Part shown: in pieces, positions 1-9,018 of the stretch
Layout: each line of letters starts with the position of its first letter
How positions within the stretch are numbered: the first letter of the stretch is position 1
From: Sphingorhabdus sp. M41
GTDB lineage: Bacteria > Pseudomonadota > Alphaproteobacteria > Sphingomonadales > Sphingomonadaceae
Length of the DNA: 64,000 bases
Assembly: GCF_001586275.1 (NCBI RefSeq)
Contig: NZ_CP014545.1
Location: 894,501-958,500 of the forward strand
Reading direction: 5' to 3'
The notes under the pieces: generated by a model
The model's input: only the letters and a program-made list of their open reading frames with translations
What the model was told of the DNA's origin: nothing
Databases searched by the model: none
Translations under genes and position numbers: made by a program

Positions 1-953
1 TCAACCCCAAGGGCAAGTCCGATGCCGAGGTCATGCGTTTCTGCCAGTCTTTCATGACCGAGCTTTATCGCCATATCGGCCCGGATACGGATGTTCCCGC
101 CGGCGATATCGGCGTGGGCGGACGTGAAATCGGTTATATGTTCGGCCAGTATAAGCGGATCACCAACCGCTGGGAAGGCGTGCTGACCGGCAAGGGCATG
201 GAATATGGCGGTTCCCAGATGCGGCCCGAAGCAACTGGATATGGCGCGGTCTATTTCATGGAAAATATGCTCAAGCACCGGAATGACGCGATCGCTGGAA
301 AGACAGCGGTGATTTCCGGATCCGGCAATGTGGCAACCCATGCAGCCGAGCAGATTACCAAGCAGGGCGGCAAGGTCCTGACGCTCTCGGACAGCGGCGG
401 CTTCATCCACGATCCTGATGGCATCGATCAGGAGAAGATCGACTGGGTGAAGCACCACAAGACGCACACGCGGGGCCGGATCAGCGAATATGCCGATCAT
501 TTCACCGGCGCATCCTATCACGACGGCGCGCGCCCGTGGAGCGTGCCCTGTGATCTGGCTCTGCCCTGCGCAACGCAGAATGAGCTGAATGAAGAAGAAG
601 CCAGGGAACTGGTCGCCAACGGCGTGATCGCGGTTTCGGAAGGCGCGAACATGCCGACGACGCTGGACGGGGTCCATGTCTTCCACGATGCCAGAATCAT
701 GTATGGACCGGGCAAGGCTGCCAATGCGGGCGGCGTTGCCGTCTCCGGTCTTGAAATGAGCCAGAATGCGGAGCGCATCAGCTGGAACCACGAGCGGCTC
801 GGCGAGATGCTGACCGAGCTGATGGAAGGCATCCATGGCAAATGTGTCGAATATGGCGATCAGGGCGATGGCTATGTCGACTATGTGAAGGGTGCCAATA
901 TCGCGGGCTTCAAGAAAGTCGCCGATGCCATGCTCGCATATGGTGTCGTCTAG
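1..953 (+). CDS. gdhA: NADP-type glutamate dehydrogenase, 3' part
   Basis: This is the C-terminal two thirds (about 317 residues) of a glutamate dehydrogenase, which makes glutamate from 2-oxoglutarate and ammonium. The frame is already open at the window edge, so the start lies outside. Hallmarks are PAGDIGVGGREIGYM early on, the GGSQMRPEATGYG segment, and a Rossmann region with SGSGNVATHAAEQ that binds the nucleotide. The family is about 450 residues, so roughly 130 are missing. GdhA (NADP, hexameric, biosynthetic) fits best by segment similarity, but cofactor preference cannot be proved from this fragment. The gene ends with TAG and no clear terminator follows. Confidence 0.93.
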   Translation, partial: NPKGKSDAEVMRFCQSFMTELYRHIGPDTDVPAGDIGVGGREIGYMFGQYKRITNRWEGVLTGKGMEYGGSQMRPEATGYGAVYFMENMLKHRNDAIAGKTAVISGSGNVATHAAEQITKQGGKVLTLSDSGGFIHDPDGIDQEKIDWVKHHKTHTRGRISEYADHFTGASYHDGARPWSVPCDLALPCATQNELNEEEARELVANGVIAVSEGANMPTTLDGVHVFHDARIMYGPGKAANAGGVAVSGLEMSQNAERISWNHERLGEMLTELMEGIHGKCVEYGDQGDGYVDYVKGANIAGFKKVADAMLAYGVV

Positions 954-1002
954 GCTATAATTATCTTGCGCAAAAATGTGCCATCGGCCAGATCATGGGT
1001 CG

Positions 1003-1482
1003 ATGGCGCAAGCAAATAACCCAAAGAGCAAGCAGCTCCCCAAGAAGCTCAAGGAACCATGCGAAATAGGATGGTGCGAGCTTATCGACTTGCCGGAATT
1101 CGGCGTGAGAAATCTTCATGCCAAGGTTGATACGGGGGCGGCGACATCCTCGCTTCATGCCACCCGGATCAAACCATTTGACAAAGATGGCGAACCATAT
1201 GTGCAATTCACTATCCCGATGGGATCCGGCACCCCTGACTATCATTGCGAAGCGCGGGTCTACGGACAGCGCCGAATAAAGAGTAGTAATGGTGTCATGC
1301 AAACCCGTTATGTGGTAGAGACAGTCATGAAGCTCGGGCCACTGGAATGGGTCGGGCATATGACGCTTGCCAATCGGCAATCGATGATATTTCCGGTCCT
1401 GATAGGTCGCCGGGCGCTGAAGAGGGGCTTCCTCGTCAACAGCGCCAAGCGCTGGATGCTGGGCCGGCACGAAGAAAGATAA
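1003..1482 (+). CDS. RimB-like retropepsin-type ATP-dependent zinc protease (RimK-associated)
   Basis: 159 residues of the PF05618 family, a retropepsin-like fold often annotated as ATP-dependent zinc protease. The DTGAATSSLHA segment near residue 42 carries the DTG active-site motif. In Pseudomonas the homologue RimB works with RimK on ribosomal protein S6 glutamylation. Here the stop codon is only three bases before rimK, so the two are surely co-transcribed, supporting the same role. An ATG 27 bases upstream (976) is in frame, but its first nine residues look non-conserved, so I place the start at 1003. Confidence in the family is high; the protease activity is inferred. Confidence 0.8.
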   Translation: MAQANNPKSKQLPKKLKEPCEIGWCELIDLPEFGVRNLHAKVDTGAATSSLHATRIKPFDKDGEPYVQFTIPMGSGTPDYHCEARVYGQRRIKSSNGVMQTRYVVETVMKLGPLEWVGHMTLANRQSMIFPVLIGRRALKRGFLVNSAKRWMLGRHEER

Positions 1483-1485
1483 TTT

Positions 1486-2391
1486 ATGAAAATTGCCATG
1501 CTTGCCCGGAATCCCAAACTCTACTCTCATAAGCGTCTGGTGGAGGCGGCGGAAGAACGCGGCCACGAACTGAGAATCCTCAACACATTGCGCTGCACGA
1601 TGAACATCACCTCGCACCGGCCCAGCATATTGTACAATGGCGAAACGCTCACCGGTTTTGATGCCGTGATCCCGCGCATCGGCGCATCGATCACCCATTA
1701 TGGTCTGGCCGTGCTACGCCAGTTCGAAATGATGGGCGTATGGCCACTGAACGAAAGCGTTGCTGTCGGCCGTTCACGCGACAAGCTGCGCTCGATGCAG
1801 ATTTTTGCCAAACATGGCCTGGGCCTGCCGGTCACGGCTTTTGCCCATGATCCGAAGCAGACCGACGAGGTGTTGAAGATTGTCGGCGGTGCTCCGGCGG
1901 TGATCAAGCTTCTCGAAGGAACGCAGGGCATTGGTGTGGTGCTGGGAGAAACCAACAATAGCGCCAAGTCGGTGGTCGAGGCGTTTCGCGGTCTGAACGT
2001 CAATATTCTGGTGCAGGAATTCATCAAGGAAGCAGGATCGAGCGACATCCGGATTTTCGTTGTCGGCGGCAAGGTTGTTGCGGCGATGATGCGAACTGGC
2101 GCGGAAGGCGATTTCCGCTCCAACCTCCATCGCGGTGGTTCGGCAAAAATGGTCAAGATCACACCGGAAGAACGGTCGACGGCTATCCGCGCGGCCAAGG
2201 TCATGGGGCTGAACGTGGCGGGCGTCGACATATTGCGCGCCAATCACGGTCCAGTGATCATGGAAGTGAACAGCTCACCGGGTCTCGAGGGCATTGAAGC
2301 GGCGACCGGCAAGGATGTCGCTGGCCAGATCATCGAATTTATCGAGGCAAAGGCGAAAGCCGGTAATACCAAGACCAAGGGCAAGGGTTAG
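1486..2391 (+). CDS. rimK: Ribosomal protein S6--L-glutamate ligase, ATP-grasp
   Basis: 301 residues, the usual RimK length. RimK adds glutamate residues to the C-terminus of ribosomal protein S6 using ATP. The N-terminal domain begins [18 protein letters not shown]. The ATP-grasp fold follows, with [17 protein letters not shown] (nucleotide-binding lysine and glycine loop), [14 protein letters not shown], and the metal-binding [15 protein letters not shown] near the C-terminus. It directly follows the RimB-like gene. Modification of another substrate cannot be excluded, because RimK relatives also act on small molecules. The last ten residues are lysine- and glycine-rich. Confidence 0.92.
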   Translation: MKIAMLARNPKLYSHKRLVEAAEERGHELRILNTLRCTMNITSHRPSILYNGETLTGFDAVIPRIGASITHYGLAVLRQFEMMGVWPLNESVAVGRSRDKLRSMQIFAKHGLGLPVTAFAHDPKQTDEVLKIVGGAPAVIKLLEGTQGIGVVLGETNNSAKSVVEAFRGLNVNILVQEFIKEAGSSDIRIFVVGGKVVAAMMRTGAEGDFRSNLHRGGSAKMVKITPEERSTAIRAAKVMGLNVAGVDILRANHGPVIMEVNSSPGLEGIEAATGKDVAGQIIEFIEAKAKAGNTKTKGKG

Positions 2392-2411
2392 TCCTACTGC
2401 CTGTATCGATC

Positions 2412-2445
2412 AGCCTGCTGGAGCCTTAACCGGTTCCGGCAGGCT
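2412..2445. terminator. Possible bidirectional hairpin between convergent genes
   Basis: AGCCTGC at 2412-2418 pairs with GCAGGCT at 2439-2445, with GGA/TCC extending the stem inward. It sits between the convergent ends of rimK and the zinc deacylase gene. There is no T-run on either side, so an intrinsic terminator is only a guess. Confidence 0.3.
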
Positions 2446-2469
2446 ATCGTAACTTGAACCTCTGGACTT

Positions 2470-3522
2470 CTAAATAACCTCATCCTCGTCGAGCAGCTGG
2501 TTGCTGGTGATCTCGCCTTCGATCTGTTCCAGCCTTTCTCCGACCGTATGGAATATTCTCACTTCAGCAATATGGAGCAGCGCGTCGCCCTGGTTGACGA
2601 CAGGCAGGTTGCTGTGGCCGATGACAATGCCATCTACCGGGGAGAGGATCGCTTCTTCGCCATCGCCGAATATGTCGCTGATACAGGCGACGGTGTCGCC
2701 CTTGTGGACCTTGCTGCCGGATGGCGAGATCAGTCGGCAAATCCCGCCCCGGGTAGAGCGCAGCCAGACCGTGCGGGTTGTCTGGGCAGGGGGCGCGCCG
2801 CGCTTGCCTAGCCGCTTGGTGTCGATCATCTCCAGTTTCTTGAGTACCCGCAAGATGCCGTTAACCCCGGTAAGAACTGAAAATTCGTCGAAGCGCAGGG
2901 CTTCTCCGGCTTCCATGAGCAGCATGTCGACGCCGGCTTCCCGGGCCAGCGCGCGCAGCGAACCGGGGCGCAATTCCGCCTCGATGACAACCGGCGGCCC
3001 GAATTCGAGCGCCAGTTCCTTGAGAACGGGATTGCCTGAAGCAATCCGGATCTGCGGCAGATTATAACGATGTTGCGCGGCGCTATGGATGTCGATGCCC
3101 AGCGAGCAGCGGTCGATAACCTCGGTCGAGAAAATATTCGCCAGTTGCGATGCCAGCGAGCCTTTTTCGGTGCCCGGAAAAGACCGGTTGAGATCGCGGC
3201 GGTCGGGCAGGTAGCGGCTGTGGTTGATGAAACCGAACATGTTGACCACTGGCACGAAGATAACCGTTCCCGCCATGCGGGAGGGGTGGAGTTTCTTCAT
3301 CACCCGGCGGATGATTTCGGTGCCGATGATCTCGTCGCCGTGGATCGCGGCGCTGACAAAAATCGTCGGCCCGGTGCGTTTGCCGTGAAATACCCGCACT
3401 TCCATATTGGCCTGCATGCCGGCAGAGAGATCGCTGATCGGAATGGCAATATTGCGAGTCTTCCCCGGTTCAATCGTCTGCCCCGCTATTTCAAACAGGT
3501 CATATTTGTTTCTGTTGGTCAT
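2470..3522 (-). CDS. Succinylglutamate desuccinylase/aspartoacylase family zinc deacylase
   Basis: 350 residues of the AstE/aspartoacylase branch of the M14 zinc carboxypeptidase superfamily. The zinc motif HGDE lies near residue 80 (SAAIHGDEIIGTE), DRRDLNRSFPG follows near residue 125, and GIDIHSA carries the third metal ligand. A catalytic glutamate is likely in the VVIEAELRPG segment. The C-terminal 80 residues form a small beta domain resembling a biotinyl-lipoyl fold, common in this subfamily. A GGGGGA ribosome-binding site precedes the ATG. It converges on rimK; such deacylases are often found beside rimK, so it may remove a modification or process a glutamyl product, but the substrate is unknown. 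Confidence 0.82.
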   Translation of the reverse strand: MTNRNKYDLFEIAGQTIEPGKTRNIAIPISDLSAGMQANMEVRVFHGKRTGPTIFVSAAIHGDEIIGTEIIRRVMKKLHPSRMAGTVIFVPVVNMFGFINHSRYLPDRRDLNRSFPGTEKGSLASQLANIFSTEVIDRCSLGIDIHSAAQHRYNLPQIRIASGNPVLKELALEFGPPVVIEAELRPGSLRALAREAGVDMLLMEAGEALRFDEFSVLTGVNGILRVLKKLEMIDTKRLGKRGAPPAQTTRTVWLRSTRGGICRLISPSGSKVHKGDTVACISDIFGDGEEAILSPVDGIVIGHSNLPVVNQGDALLHIAEVRIFHTVGERLEQIEGEITSNQLLDEDEVI

Positions 3523-3653
3523 TCAATCCCCCGATCTATCCGGCTCTATGGCGCGGGAGTTTTGTGAATCGCAAGGCAAATCATACCTAAGCCGCGCCGC
3601 CGGAGGCAGGGCAGTCAAATTTGCTATTTCGTTAGGGCTGGCGCCAGCAATGC

Positions 3654-4415
3654 TCAGACCGCCAGCCAGCCGCCGTCCACCGGAAGCGTGGCGCCGCTGA
3701 TATAGGCCGCATCATTGCTGCTGAGCCAGAGCACGGTCCGCGCGATGTCCTCGACCTGACCGATTTTCGCCAGAGGAACGTCATTGATAATCGGCGGGGG
3801 CCAGTCTTCGCCCGCGGAACTGCGCAACATCGGTGTGTCGATGGGGCCGGGAGCAAGGCCGACAACGCGGATGCCATATTGTCCATTTTCGATGGCAGCC
3901 GATTTCGTCAGCGACACCAGCGCCGCTTTCGATGCCGCGTAAAATGCCGCGCCTGCATAGGCCACTCGAAAACCCTGAACCGAGGCGATATTGACGATTA
4001 CGCCCGATTTGCGGGGGATCATATATTGCAGGGCGTGCTTCATGCCGAATATCGCGCCTTTGACATTCACGCCGAATACCCGATCCAGATTTTCGCTTGT
4101 CTGTTCTGCAATCGGGACCCACTCGCCGAGCATGGCTGCATTATTGACCAATATGTCGATCGCTCCGGTCTTGTCCGCGGCCTGACCGACAAGGTCGGCG
4201 ACGGCCTGTTCATTTCGCACGTCGCAGTTTCGGGTCACCAGCGTGCCGGCCCCGTCCGGGTACAAGGCGCGGGTTTCGGCCAGGCCGTCGTCATTGACGT
4301 CCGCAGCGATGACGGACGCACCCGCCGCTGCATAGGCGAGCGCAATCGCCCGGCCCATCCCGCCGGCGGCGCCGGTAACCACTACGGATTTTCCTTCATG
4401 GGCGAGATCAGTCAT
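3654..4415 (-). CDS. SDR family oxidoreductase
   Basis: 253 residues, a classical short-chain dehydrogenase. Visible motifs are TGAAGGMGRA (nucleotide loop, residues about 14-23), NNAA near residue 91, the catalytic serine in NIASVQG, YAASK with catalytic tyrosine and lysine near residue 158, and the C-terminal ISGATLPVDGG. An aspartate after the second strand (AADVND) suggests NAD rather than NADP. It starts seven bases after the KstD-like flavoprotein gene, so the two form an operon and probably act on the same substrate, perhaps a steroid or alicyclic alcohol/ketone. The substrate is not decided by the sequence. Confidence 0.85.
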   Translation of the reverse strand: MTDLAHEGKSVVVTGAAGGMGRAIALAYAAAGASVIAADVNDDGLAETRALYPDGAGTLVTRNCDVRNEQAVADLVGQAADKTGAIDILVNNAAMLGEWVPIAEQTSENLDRVFGVNVKGAIFGMKHALQYMIPRKSGVIVNIASVQGFRVAYAGAAFYAASKAALVSLTKSAAIENGQYGIRVVGLAPGPIDTPMLRSSAGEDWPPPIINDVPLAKIGQVEDIARTVLWLSSNDAAYISGATLPVDGGWLAV

Positions 4416-4421
4416 CTTCCT

Positions 4422-6053
4422 TCACTCCTCGAAAAATGGCGTGCCGGCAGCATGCCGTCCGGCGAGAAACCCGAACACCATGCCGGGGGCGATGGTGCCG
4501 CCAGGACCGCCGTAGGTCATGCCCATTGCCGAGGCCATGACATTGCCCGCAGCATAGAGCCCGTCGATGACCTTGCCATCAACGTCCAGCACCTGTGCAT
4601 TGCGGTTGGTTTGCGGCCCACCCTTGGTGCCGAGCGCGCCGCTCTTGACCTCGATGGCAAAAAACGGCCCCTCGGTGATCGGTCCGAGAGTGGCGGCGGG
4701 ACTGTTGCGGTGGCTCGGATCGCCCCACCAAATATCATGAGCCGCTTCGCCGCGCCCGAAATCTTCGTCGCAACCATCCTCGGCCATCCGGTTCCATTTT
4801 TCCACCGTCGCTTCGAGCGCGCCTTCCGGCAAGTCGAGATTTTTGGCCAGCCCGGCCAGCGTCTCTGCGCGCATCACCCATTGCGGCGGCATTTCGCCGG
4901 GCAGGCCGCCCATCATGCCAAAGCCATAGGCGTCGATATAGCCCTTGTCGAAAATCAGCCAGCAGGGCAGGTTGGCATAATCGAAGGCCGACACGTCCTG
5001 CTCGTGGAAGGCGGCGCCAAAGGCGTTGTAGTTCGCGGCCTCATTGACGAACCGCTGGCCCTTTTTATTGACCATGATCGACCGGGGAAGCGAGCGTTGC
5101 CCGGCCACCAGAGTCACTCCTGTCGATACGATCTCGCGGGGGACTTCGTGAACGGGCATCCACCATGCTTCGCGCATATTGCCAAGCTTTGCGCCGACCC
5201 GCATGGCCATTTTCAGCCCGTCACCGGTATTGGTCTGGATGGAGACGGGATGGGTCATCGGACCGCGCAGGAATGCCCGTTTCAAATCTTCATCCCACTC
5301 GAAGCCGCCGGTTGCCAAAATGACGGAGTCTGCGAATTCATCCCGCCTCCTGCCGTCTGTCTCTACGCTCACCCCTGTCACTCGGCCATCCTGGCGGATC
5401 AGTTCGATGGCCCTGGTTCCGGTCTCGGGCTCGATTCCCCGGTCCAGACATGCCCTGAGCAAGCGCCCCATCAGGGCCTGTCCGCTGCCGCGTTCATCAC
5501 GACTGGCCCTTCGATCCAGTTCCTCCTCGCTCAACGGTTCCGGCTGGGCCTGTCCAAGCGGTGAATCAAAAATCGAATAGCGGGGGTCGGGATAATAAGG
5601 CGAGGGGGTTATCCGATCGGCCCATTCCCCCAGTTCGTCGAAAGGGTAAAGCGGACAGTCGACGGAGCGGCCTCCGTGGACCATGCCGCCCGGATGTTCG
5701 GCATGATAGTCGGGGAATTCCGGTATCGGCCGGAAAATTACCGGGCTGTTTTCCTCCAGATGCTTCATCATCGCCGGTCCCGCATCAAGAAAGGCCTCGG
5801 CCAGATCTTGCGGGATCATGTCATGGGACAGGGACATCAGATATTTCAGCGCATTTTCGCGACTGTCTTCGACGCCCAGTCCGTCTTCATGATGGTTGTT
5901 GGGAATCCACAGCATGCCACCAGACCAGGCCGTCGTACCGCCAATCTGGTCGTGTTTTTCGAAAACCCGAACCTCGGCGCCGGCATCATGGGCTGCAACG
6001 GCAGCAGTCAGGCCGGAGCCGCCGGTTCCCAATATTATCACACGGCTTGCCAT
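4422..6053 (-). CDS. FAD-dependent 3-ketosteroid dehydrogenase-like (KstD/fumarate reductase type) flavoprotein
   Basis: 543 residues. The N-terminus has the dinucleotide motif LGTGGSGLTAA followed by FEKHDQIGGTTAWSGG, typical of 3-oxosteroid 1-dehydrogenases and the related fumarate reductase flavoproteins. The C-terminus carries GLYAAGNVMASAMG and TYGGPGGTIAPG, where the tyrosine and glycines match the catalytic region of KstD. These enzymes introduce a 1,2 double bond next to a ketone. A GGAGGA ribosome-binding site precedes the ATG. It is the first gene of a two-gene operon with the SDR. The family also includes enzymes for non-steroid cyclic ketones, so the substrate is uncertain. Confidence 0.78.
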   Translation of the reverse strand: MASRVIILGTGGSGLTAAVAAHDAGAEVRVFEKHDQIGGTTAWSGGMLWIPNNHHEDGLGVEDSRENALKYLMSLSHDMIPQDLAEAFLDAGPAMMKHLEENSPVIFRPIPEFPDYHAEHPGGMVHGGRSVDCPLYPFDELGEWADRITPSPYYPDPRYSIFDSPLGQAQPEPLSEEELDRRASRDERGSGQALMGRLLRACLDRGIEPETGTRAIELIRQDGRVTGVSVETDGRRRDEFADSVILATGGFEWDEDLKRAFLRGPMTHPVSIQTNTGDGLKMAMRVGAKLGNMREAWWMPVHEVPREIVSTGVTLVAGQRSLPRSIMVNKKGQRFVNEAANYNAFGAAFHEQDVSAFDYANLPCWLIFDKGYIDAYGFGMMGGLPGEMPPQWVMRAETLAGLAKNLDLPEGALEATVEKWNRMAEDGCDEDFGRGEAAHDIWWGDPSHRNSPAATLGPITEGPFFAIEVKSGALGTKGGPQTNRNAQVLDVDGKVIDGLYAAGNVMASAMGMTYGGPGGTIAPGMVFGFLAGRHAAGTPFFEE

Positions 6054-6252
6054 AGTCGATCCTCCGGTCGAATTTGCGATTCTATCCCTTGATCGGCGAG
6101 CCTCAACCCGGCAACCACTATCAATAGTGCCAAATCACCGGAATCCGGGCGCTGCCAAACGATCGCAGACAGGATTTGCATAGGGGCGCAAATCTGCTTA
6201 TCGGTTGCGGACTTTGTCTCAGAATCTGTTGGCAAACCGCATTCTTCCGCGC

Positions 6253-6281
6253 TTGACACTGCAGCCAACACAAACTAAATA
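6253..6281 (+). promoter_or_regulatory. Sigma-70 type promoter of the alpha ribosomal operon
   Basis: TTGACA (6253-6258), a 17-base spacer, then TAAATA (6276-6281). It lies in the 367-base divergent gap 6054-6420, about 140 bases before rpsM, and implies a leader of about 130 bases. The leader contains ACACCC (6312-6317) able to pair with GGGTGT (6348-6353), followed by GTTTTTA. That could be a regulatory hairpin, but the stem is short. Nothing else recognisable was found in the gap. Confidence 0.65.
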
Positions 6282-6420
6282 AAACGCATTCGAAACCAAT
6301 TTGAACCGGCAACACCCTTCGTGGTGCGCGCTGGTTTTGTGCGTTTCGGGTGTGTTTTTAACGACTTAGCGATGAGATAGGGTCCGGCGAATCGGAGCCT
6401 GTGGAGCATGGAGAAATATA

Positions 6421-6789
6421 TTGGCACGTATTGCTGGGGTAAATATCCCCACTAACAAGCGCGTAATCATTGCGCTTACCTACATTCACGGTATCGGACG
6501 CACGGCTGCGGCTGAAATTGTTGAAAAATTGAAGATCGATCCAACCCGTCGGGTTCAGGATCTCACCGATCAGGAAATTTTGCACATTCGTGAAACCATT
6601 GATGCCGATCATACGGTTGAAGGCGATTTGCGGCGTGAAGTTGCAATGAACATCAAGCGTTTGATGGATCTGGCCTGCTATCGCGGCCTGCGTCATCGTA
6701 AAGGCCTGCCGGTTCGCGGACAGCGTACGCATACCAATGCGCGCACCCGTAAAGGCAAGCCCAAGGCGATTGCTGGCAAAAAGAAATAA
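6421..6789 (+). CDS. rpsM: 30S ribosomal protein S13
   Basis: 122 residues, standard S13 length, starting with the conserved ARIAGVNIP. The helix-two-turn-helix region GIGRTAA, the [17 protein letters not shown] segment and the basic tail are all present. S13 sits in the head of the small subunit and contacts the P-site tRNA and the large subunit. The start codon is TTG: the upstream ATG at 6408 is out of frame, while GGAG at 6410-6413 is seven bases before the TTG and the protein begins exactly at the family consensus. It is the first gene of an isolated rpsM-rpsK-rpoA-rplQ operon. Confidence 0.97.
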   Translation: MARIAGVNIPTNKRVIIALTYIHGIGRTAAAEIVEKLKIDPTRRVQDLTDQEILHIRETIDADHTVEGDLRREVAMNIKRLMDLACYRGLRHRKGLPVRGQRTHTNARTRKGKPKAIAGKKK

Positions 6790-6839
6790 GACTTGTCTTC
6801 GGATAAGTGTCTTCAAGATATTAGGTAGGAATTGATCAC

Positions 6840-7229
6840 ATGGCACGCGAACCGCAGCGCATAAAGAAGAGCGCGCGCAAAAACATTTCGGCAGGCGTAG
6901 CGCACGTCAACGCCACTTTTAACAACACGATGGTCACCATCACCGATGCCCAGGGCAATGCGATAAGCTGGTCCTCCGCAGGCATGATGGGTTTCAAGGG
7001 CTCTCGTAAGTCGACACCTTATGCCGCTCAGGTTGCAGCGGAAGACGCTGGCAAGAAAGCGGCTGACCATGGTGTGCGGACTCTCGAAGTCGAAGTGAAA
7101 GGTCCTGGCTCCGGTCGTGAATCTGCTCTTCGTGCGCTTCAGGCTGTTGGCTTCACGATCACCTCGATCCGTGACGTAACACCGATTCCGCATAACGGTG
7201 TTCGCCCATCGAAAAGGCGCCGCGTCTAA
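6840..7229 (+). CDS. rpsK: 30S ribosomal protein S11
   Basis: 129 residues, normal for S11. The core segments [42 protein letters not shown] and [16 protein letters not shown] are family hallmarks. S11 lies on the platform of the 30S subunit and helps shape the mRNA exit region. It is 50 bases downstream of rpsM in the alpha operon. A hairpin with a T-run follows it, before rpoA. Confidence 0.97.
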   Translation: MAREPQRIKKSARKNISAGVAHVNATFNNTMVTITDAQGNAISWSSAGMMGFKGSRKSTPYAAQVAAEDAGKKAADHGVRTLEVEVKGPGSGRESALRALQAVGFTITSIRDVTPIPHNGVRPSKRRRV

Positions 7230-7244
7230 AACCGCTCGAGTTTC

Positions 7245-7277
7245 TGGGACGGGCCGGTTGGCCGGTCCCACGTTTTT
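7245..7277 (+). terminator. Terminator-like hairpin between rpsK and rpoA
   Basis: TGGGAC (7245-7250) pairs with GTCCCA (7265-7270) and GGCC (7252-7255) with GGCC (7260-7263), one mismatch between them and a four-base loop. ACGTTTTTA follows. It lies inside the alpha operon, so it is probably an attenuator or partial terminator that adjusts rpoA against the ribosomal protein genes, or it could mark a processing site. Confidence 0.5.
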
Positions 7278-7333
7278 AAAATTCAGAGCGGTATGACGAC
7301 CACACCCGCTCTTTGAACTACTAGGGGAAGTCC

Positions 7334-8392
7334 ATGACTGTCAATATGAAGAACTGGCAAGAACTGAAGAAGCCCAACGTCCTCGACATCAAACCCGGCG
7401 GTGATCCGAAGCGCAAAGCGACATTTGTTGCTGAACCTCTGGAACGCGGTTTTGGTCTGACGATGGGCAACGCGCTGCGCCGCGTGCTTCTGTCCTCGCT
7501 TCAGGGCGCGGCAGTTACCTCGATCAAGATCGAAAATGCCCTGCATGAATTTTCCTCGCTTCCCGGCGTTCGTGAAGATGTGACCGACATTGTTCTGAAC
7601 ATCAAGCAGATCGCTCTGAAAATGGAGAGCGAAGATGCGAAGCGCTTGCAGCTCTCCGCAACCGGTCCTGCAGAAGTCAAGGCTGGCGACATTGCCGTCT
7701 CCGGCGACATTGAAATCATGAACCCTGAAATGGTTATCTGCCATCTCGACGAAGGCGCTTCGCTGAACATGGAGCTGACCGTCAATGTCGGTAAGGGCTA
7801 TGTTCCTGCAATCGCCAACCGTCCGGCCGATGCGCCGATTGGTTTGATCCCGATCGACTCGCTCTATTCGCCGGTCCGTCAGGTGTCCTACAAGGTCGAC
7901 AATGCCCGCGTTGGTCAGGAACTGGACTTTGACAAGCTGAACCTCACCATCGAAACCGATGGCACGGTTACCCCGGAAGATGCGATTGCCTATGCAGCCC
8001 GCATCTTGCAGGACCAGCTGCAGCTTTTCGTACATTTCGAAGAAGCTCTGGAACAGGTGTCTTCGCCAATCGGCATGGCCGCTCAGCAGAGCCAGGCAGA
8101 AAGCGATGCCAACCAGCTCAACCGCTATCTTCTCAAGAAGGTCGACGAACTGGAACTCAGCGTCCGCTCTGCCAACTGCCTCAAGAACGACAATATCATC
8201 TATATTGGCGATCTCGTGCAGAAGACCGAAGCCGAAATGCTGCGTACCCCGAACTTTGGCCGCAAGTCCTTGAACGAAATCAAGGAAGTGCTGTCCAGCA
8301 TGGGTCTGCGTCTCGGCATGGACATCCCCGGATGGCCGCCTGAAAATATCGAAGAAATGGCCAAGAAGCTCGAACAAGAGCTGCTCGGTTAA
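7334..8392 (+). CDS. rpoA: DNA-directed RNA polymerase alpha subunit
   Basis: 352 residues. The N-terminal assembly domain holds [23 protein letters not shown] and [22 protein letters not shown]. The C-terminal domain (from about residue 265) has [21 protein letters not shown] and [13 protein letters not shown], which bind UP-element DNA and activators. Alpha dimerises to nucleate polymerase assembly. GGGGAAG precedes the ATG. The gap from rpsK is 104 bases and contains a terminator-like hairpin, so rpoA may be expressed at a different level from rpsM and rpsK. Confidence 0.98.
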   Translation: MTVNMKNWQELKKPNVLDIKPGGDPKRKATFVAEPLERGFGLTMGNALRRVLLSSLQGAAVTSIKIENALHEFSSLPGVREDVTDIVLNIKQIALKMESEDAKRLQLSATGPAEVKAGDIAVSGDIEIMNPEMVICHLDEGASLNMELTVNVGKGYVPAIANRPADAPIGLIPIDSLYSPVRQVSYKVDNARVGQELDFDKLNLTIETDGTVTPEDAIAYAARILQDQLQLFVHFEEALEQVSSPIGMAAQQSQAESDANQLNRYLLKKVDELELSVRSANCLKNDNIIYIGDLVQKTEAEMLRTPNFGRKSLNEIKEVLSSMGLRLGMDIPGWPPENIEEMAKKLEQELLG

Positions 8393-8399
8393 TTTTACC

Positions 8400-8425
8400 G
8401 TCATCCCGGCGCAGGCCGGATTGAC
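8400..8425. repeat. Short imperfect palindrome between rpoA and rplQ
   Basis: GTCA at 8400 and TGAC at 8422 flank CCGGC (8406-8410) and GCCGG (8415-8419) with a GCAG loop. It resembles the small REP-like palindromes common between genes in alphaproteobacteria. Only this copy was noticed in the window, so repeat status is tentative. Confidence 0.3.
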
Positions 8426-8510
8426 GACAAGAGGTCTGTTGGTGATGCCTCTATAAAATCACCTGCTGCGGGGTACCTCATACGGCCCCATAACGAACGA
8501 AGGAAATATT

Positions 8511-8933
8511 ATGCGTCATAGAATGAAGGGCCGCCGTATGCAGCGGACCGGTGCTCACCGTCAGGCTCTGCTGAAGAACCTCGCGGCTGCACTGATCAAG
8601 CACGAACAGATTCTTACGACTGTTCCCAAGGCGAAAGAATTGCGCCCTGTCGTCGAAAAGCTGATCACGCTCGGAAAAAGAGGTGGCCTGTCCAACCGTC
8701 GTCTCGCGCATGCACGTCTGATGGACGAAACCCAGGAAAAGAAACTTTTCGAAGTTCTGGCTGACCGTTACGCCGAACGCAGCGGTGGTTACACCCGTAT
8801 CGTTCGCGCTGGTTTCCGTGGTTCCGATGCTGCCCCTATGGCGATCATCGAGCTGGTTGACCGGGACGTTGACGCGAAAGGTCAGGACAGTGGTCCCGAC
8901 CAGAGCGTACAGGATGAATACGAAGACGCCTAA
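8511..8933 (+). CDS. rplQ: 50S ribosomal protein L17
   Basis: 140 residues, the usual alphaproteobacterial length, starting [20 protein letters not shown] with the conserved [19 protein letters not shown] segment. L17 binds 23S rRNA near the peptide exit tunnel. It is the last gene of the alpha operon, with AAGGAAATATT before the ATG. The 118-base gap from rpoA contains a small palindrome. A clear intrinsic terminator follows. Confidence 0.97.
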   Translation: MRHRMKGRRMQRTGAHRQALLKNLAAALIKHEQILTTVPKAKELRPVVEKLITLGKRGGLSNRRLAHARLMDETQEKKLFEVLADRYAERSGGYTRIVRAGFRGSDAAPMAIIELVDRDVDAKGQDSGPDQSVQDEYEDA

Positions 8934-8966
8934 GTCCTTCATCCAGGATACAGTTTCAATTGATAT

Positions 8967-9006
8967 GAGAGGCCGTGAGCGATAAGCTTGCGGCCTCTTT
9001 TCTTTT
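8967..9006 (+). terminator. Intrinsic terminator of the alpha operon
   Basis: AGAGGCCG (8968-8975) pairs with CGGCCTCT (8991-8998), with a 15-base loop, followed by a T-rich tail to 9006. It lies 33 bases after the rplQ stop. Confidence 0.85.
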
Positions 9007-9018
9007 GCCGAGGTGAAT

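Noticed and set aside
3879-5564. 561-residue open frame antisense to the SDR and flavoprotein genes
   Set aside because: Covers two well-supported genes on the opposite strand and has no recognisable domain.
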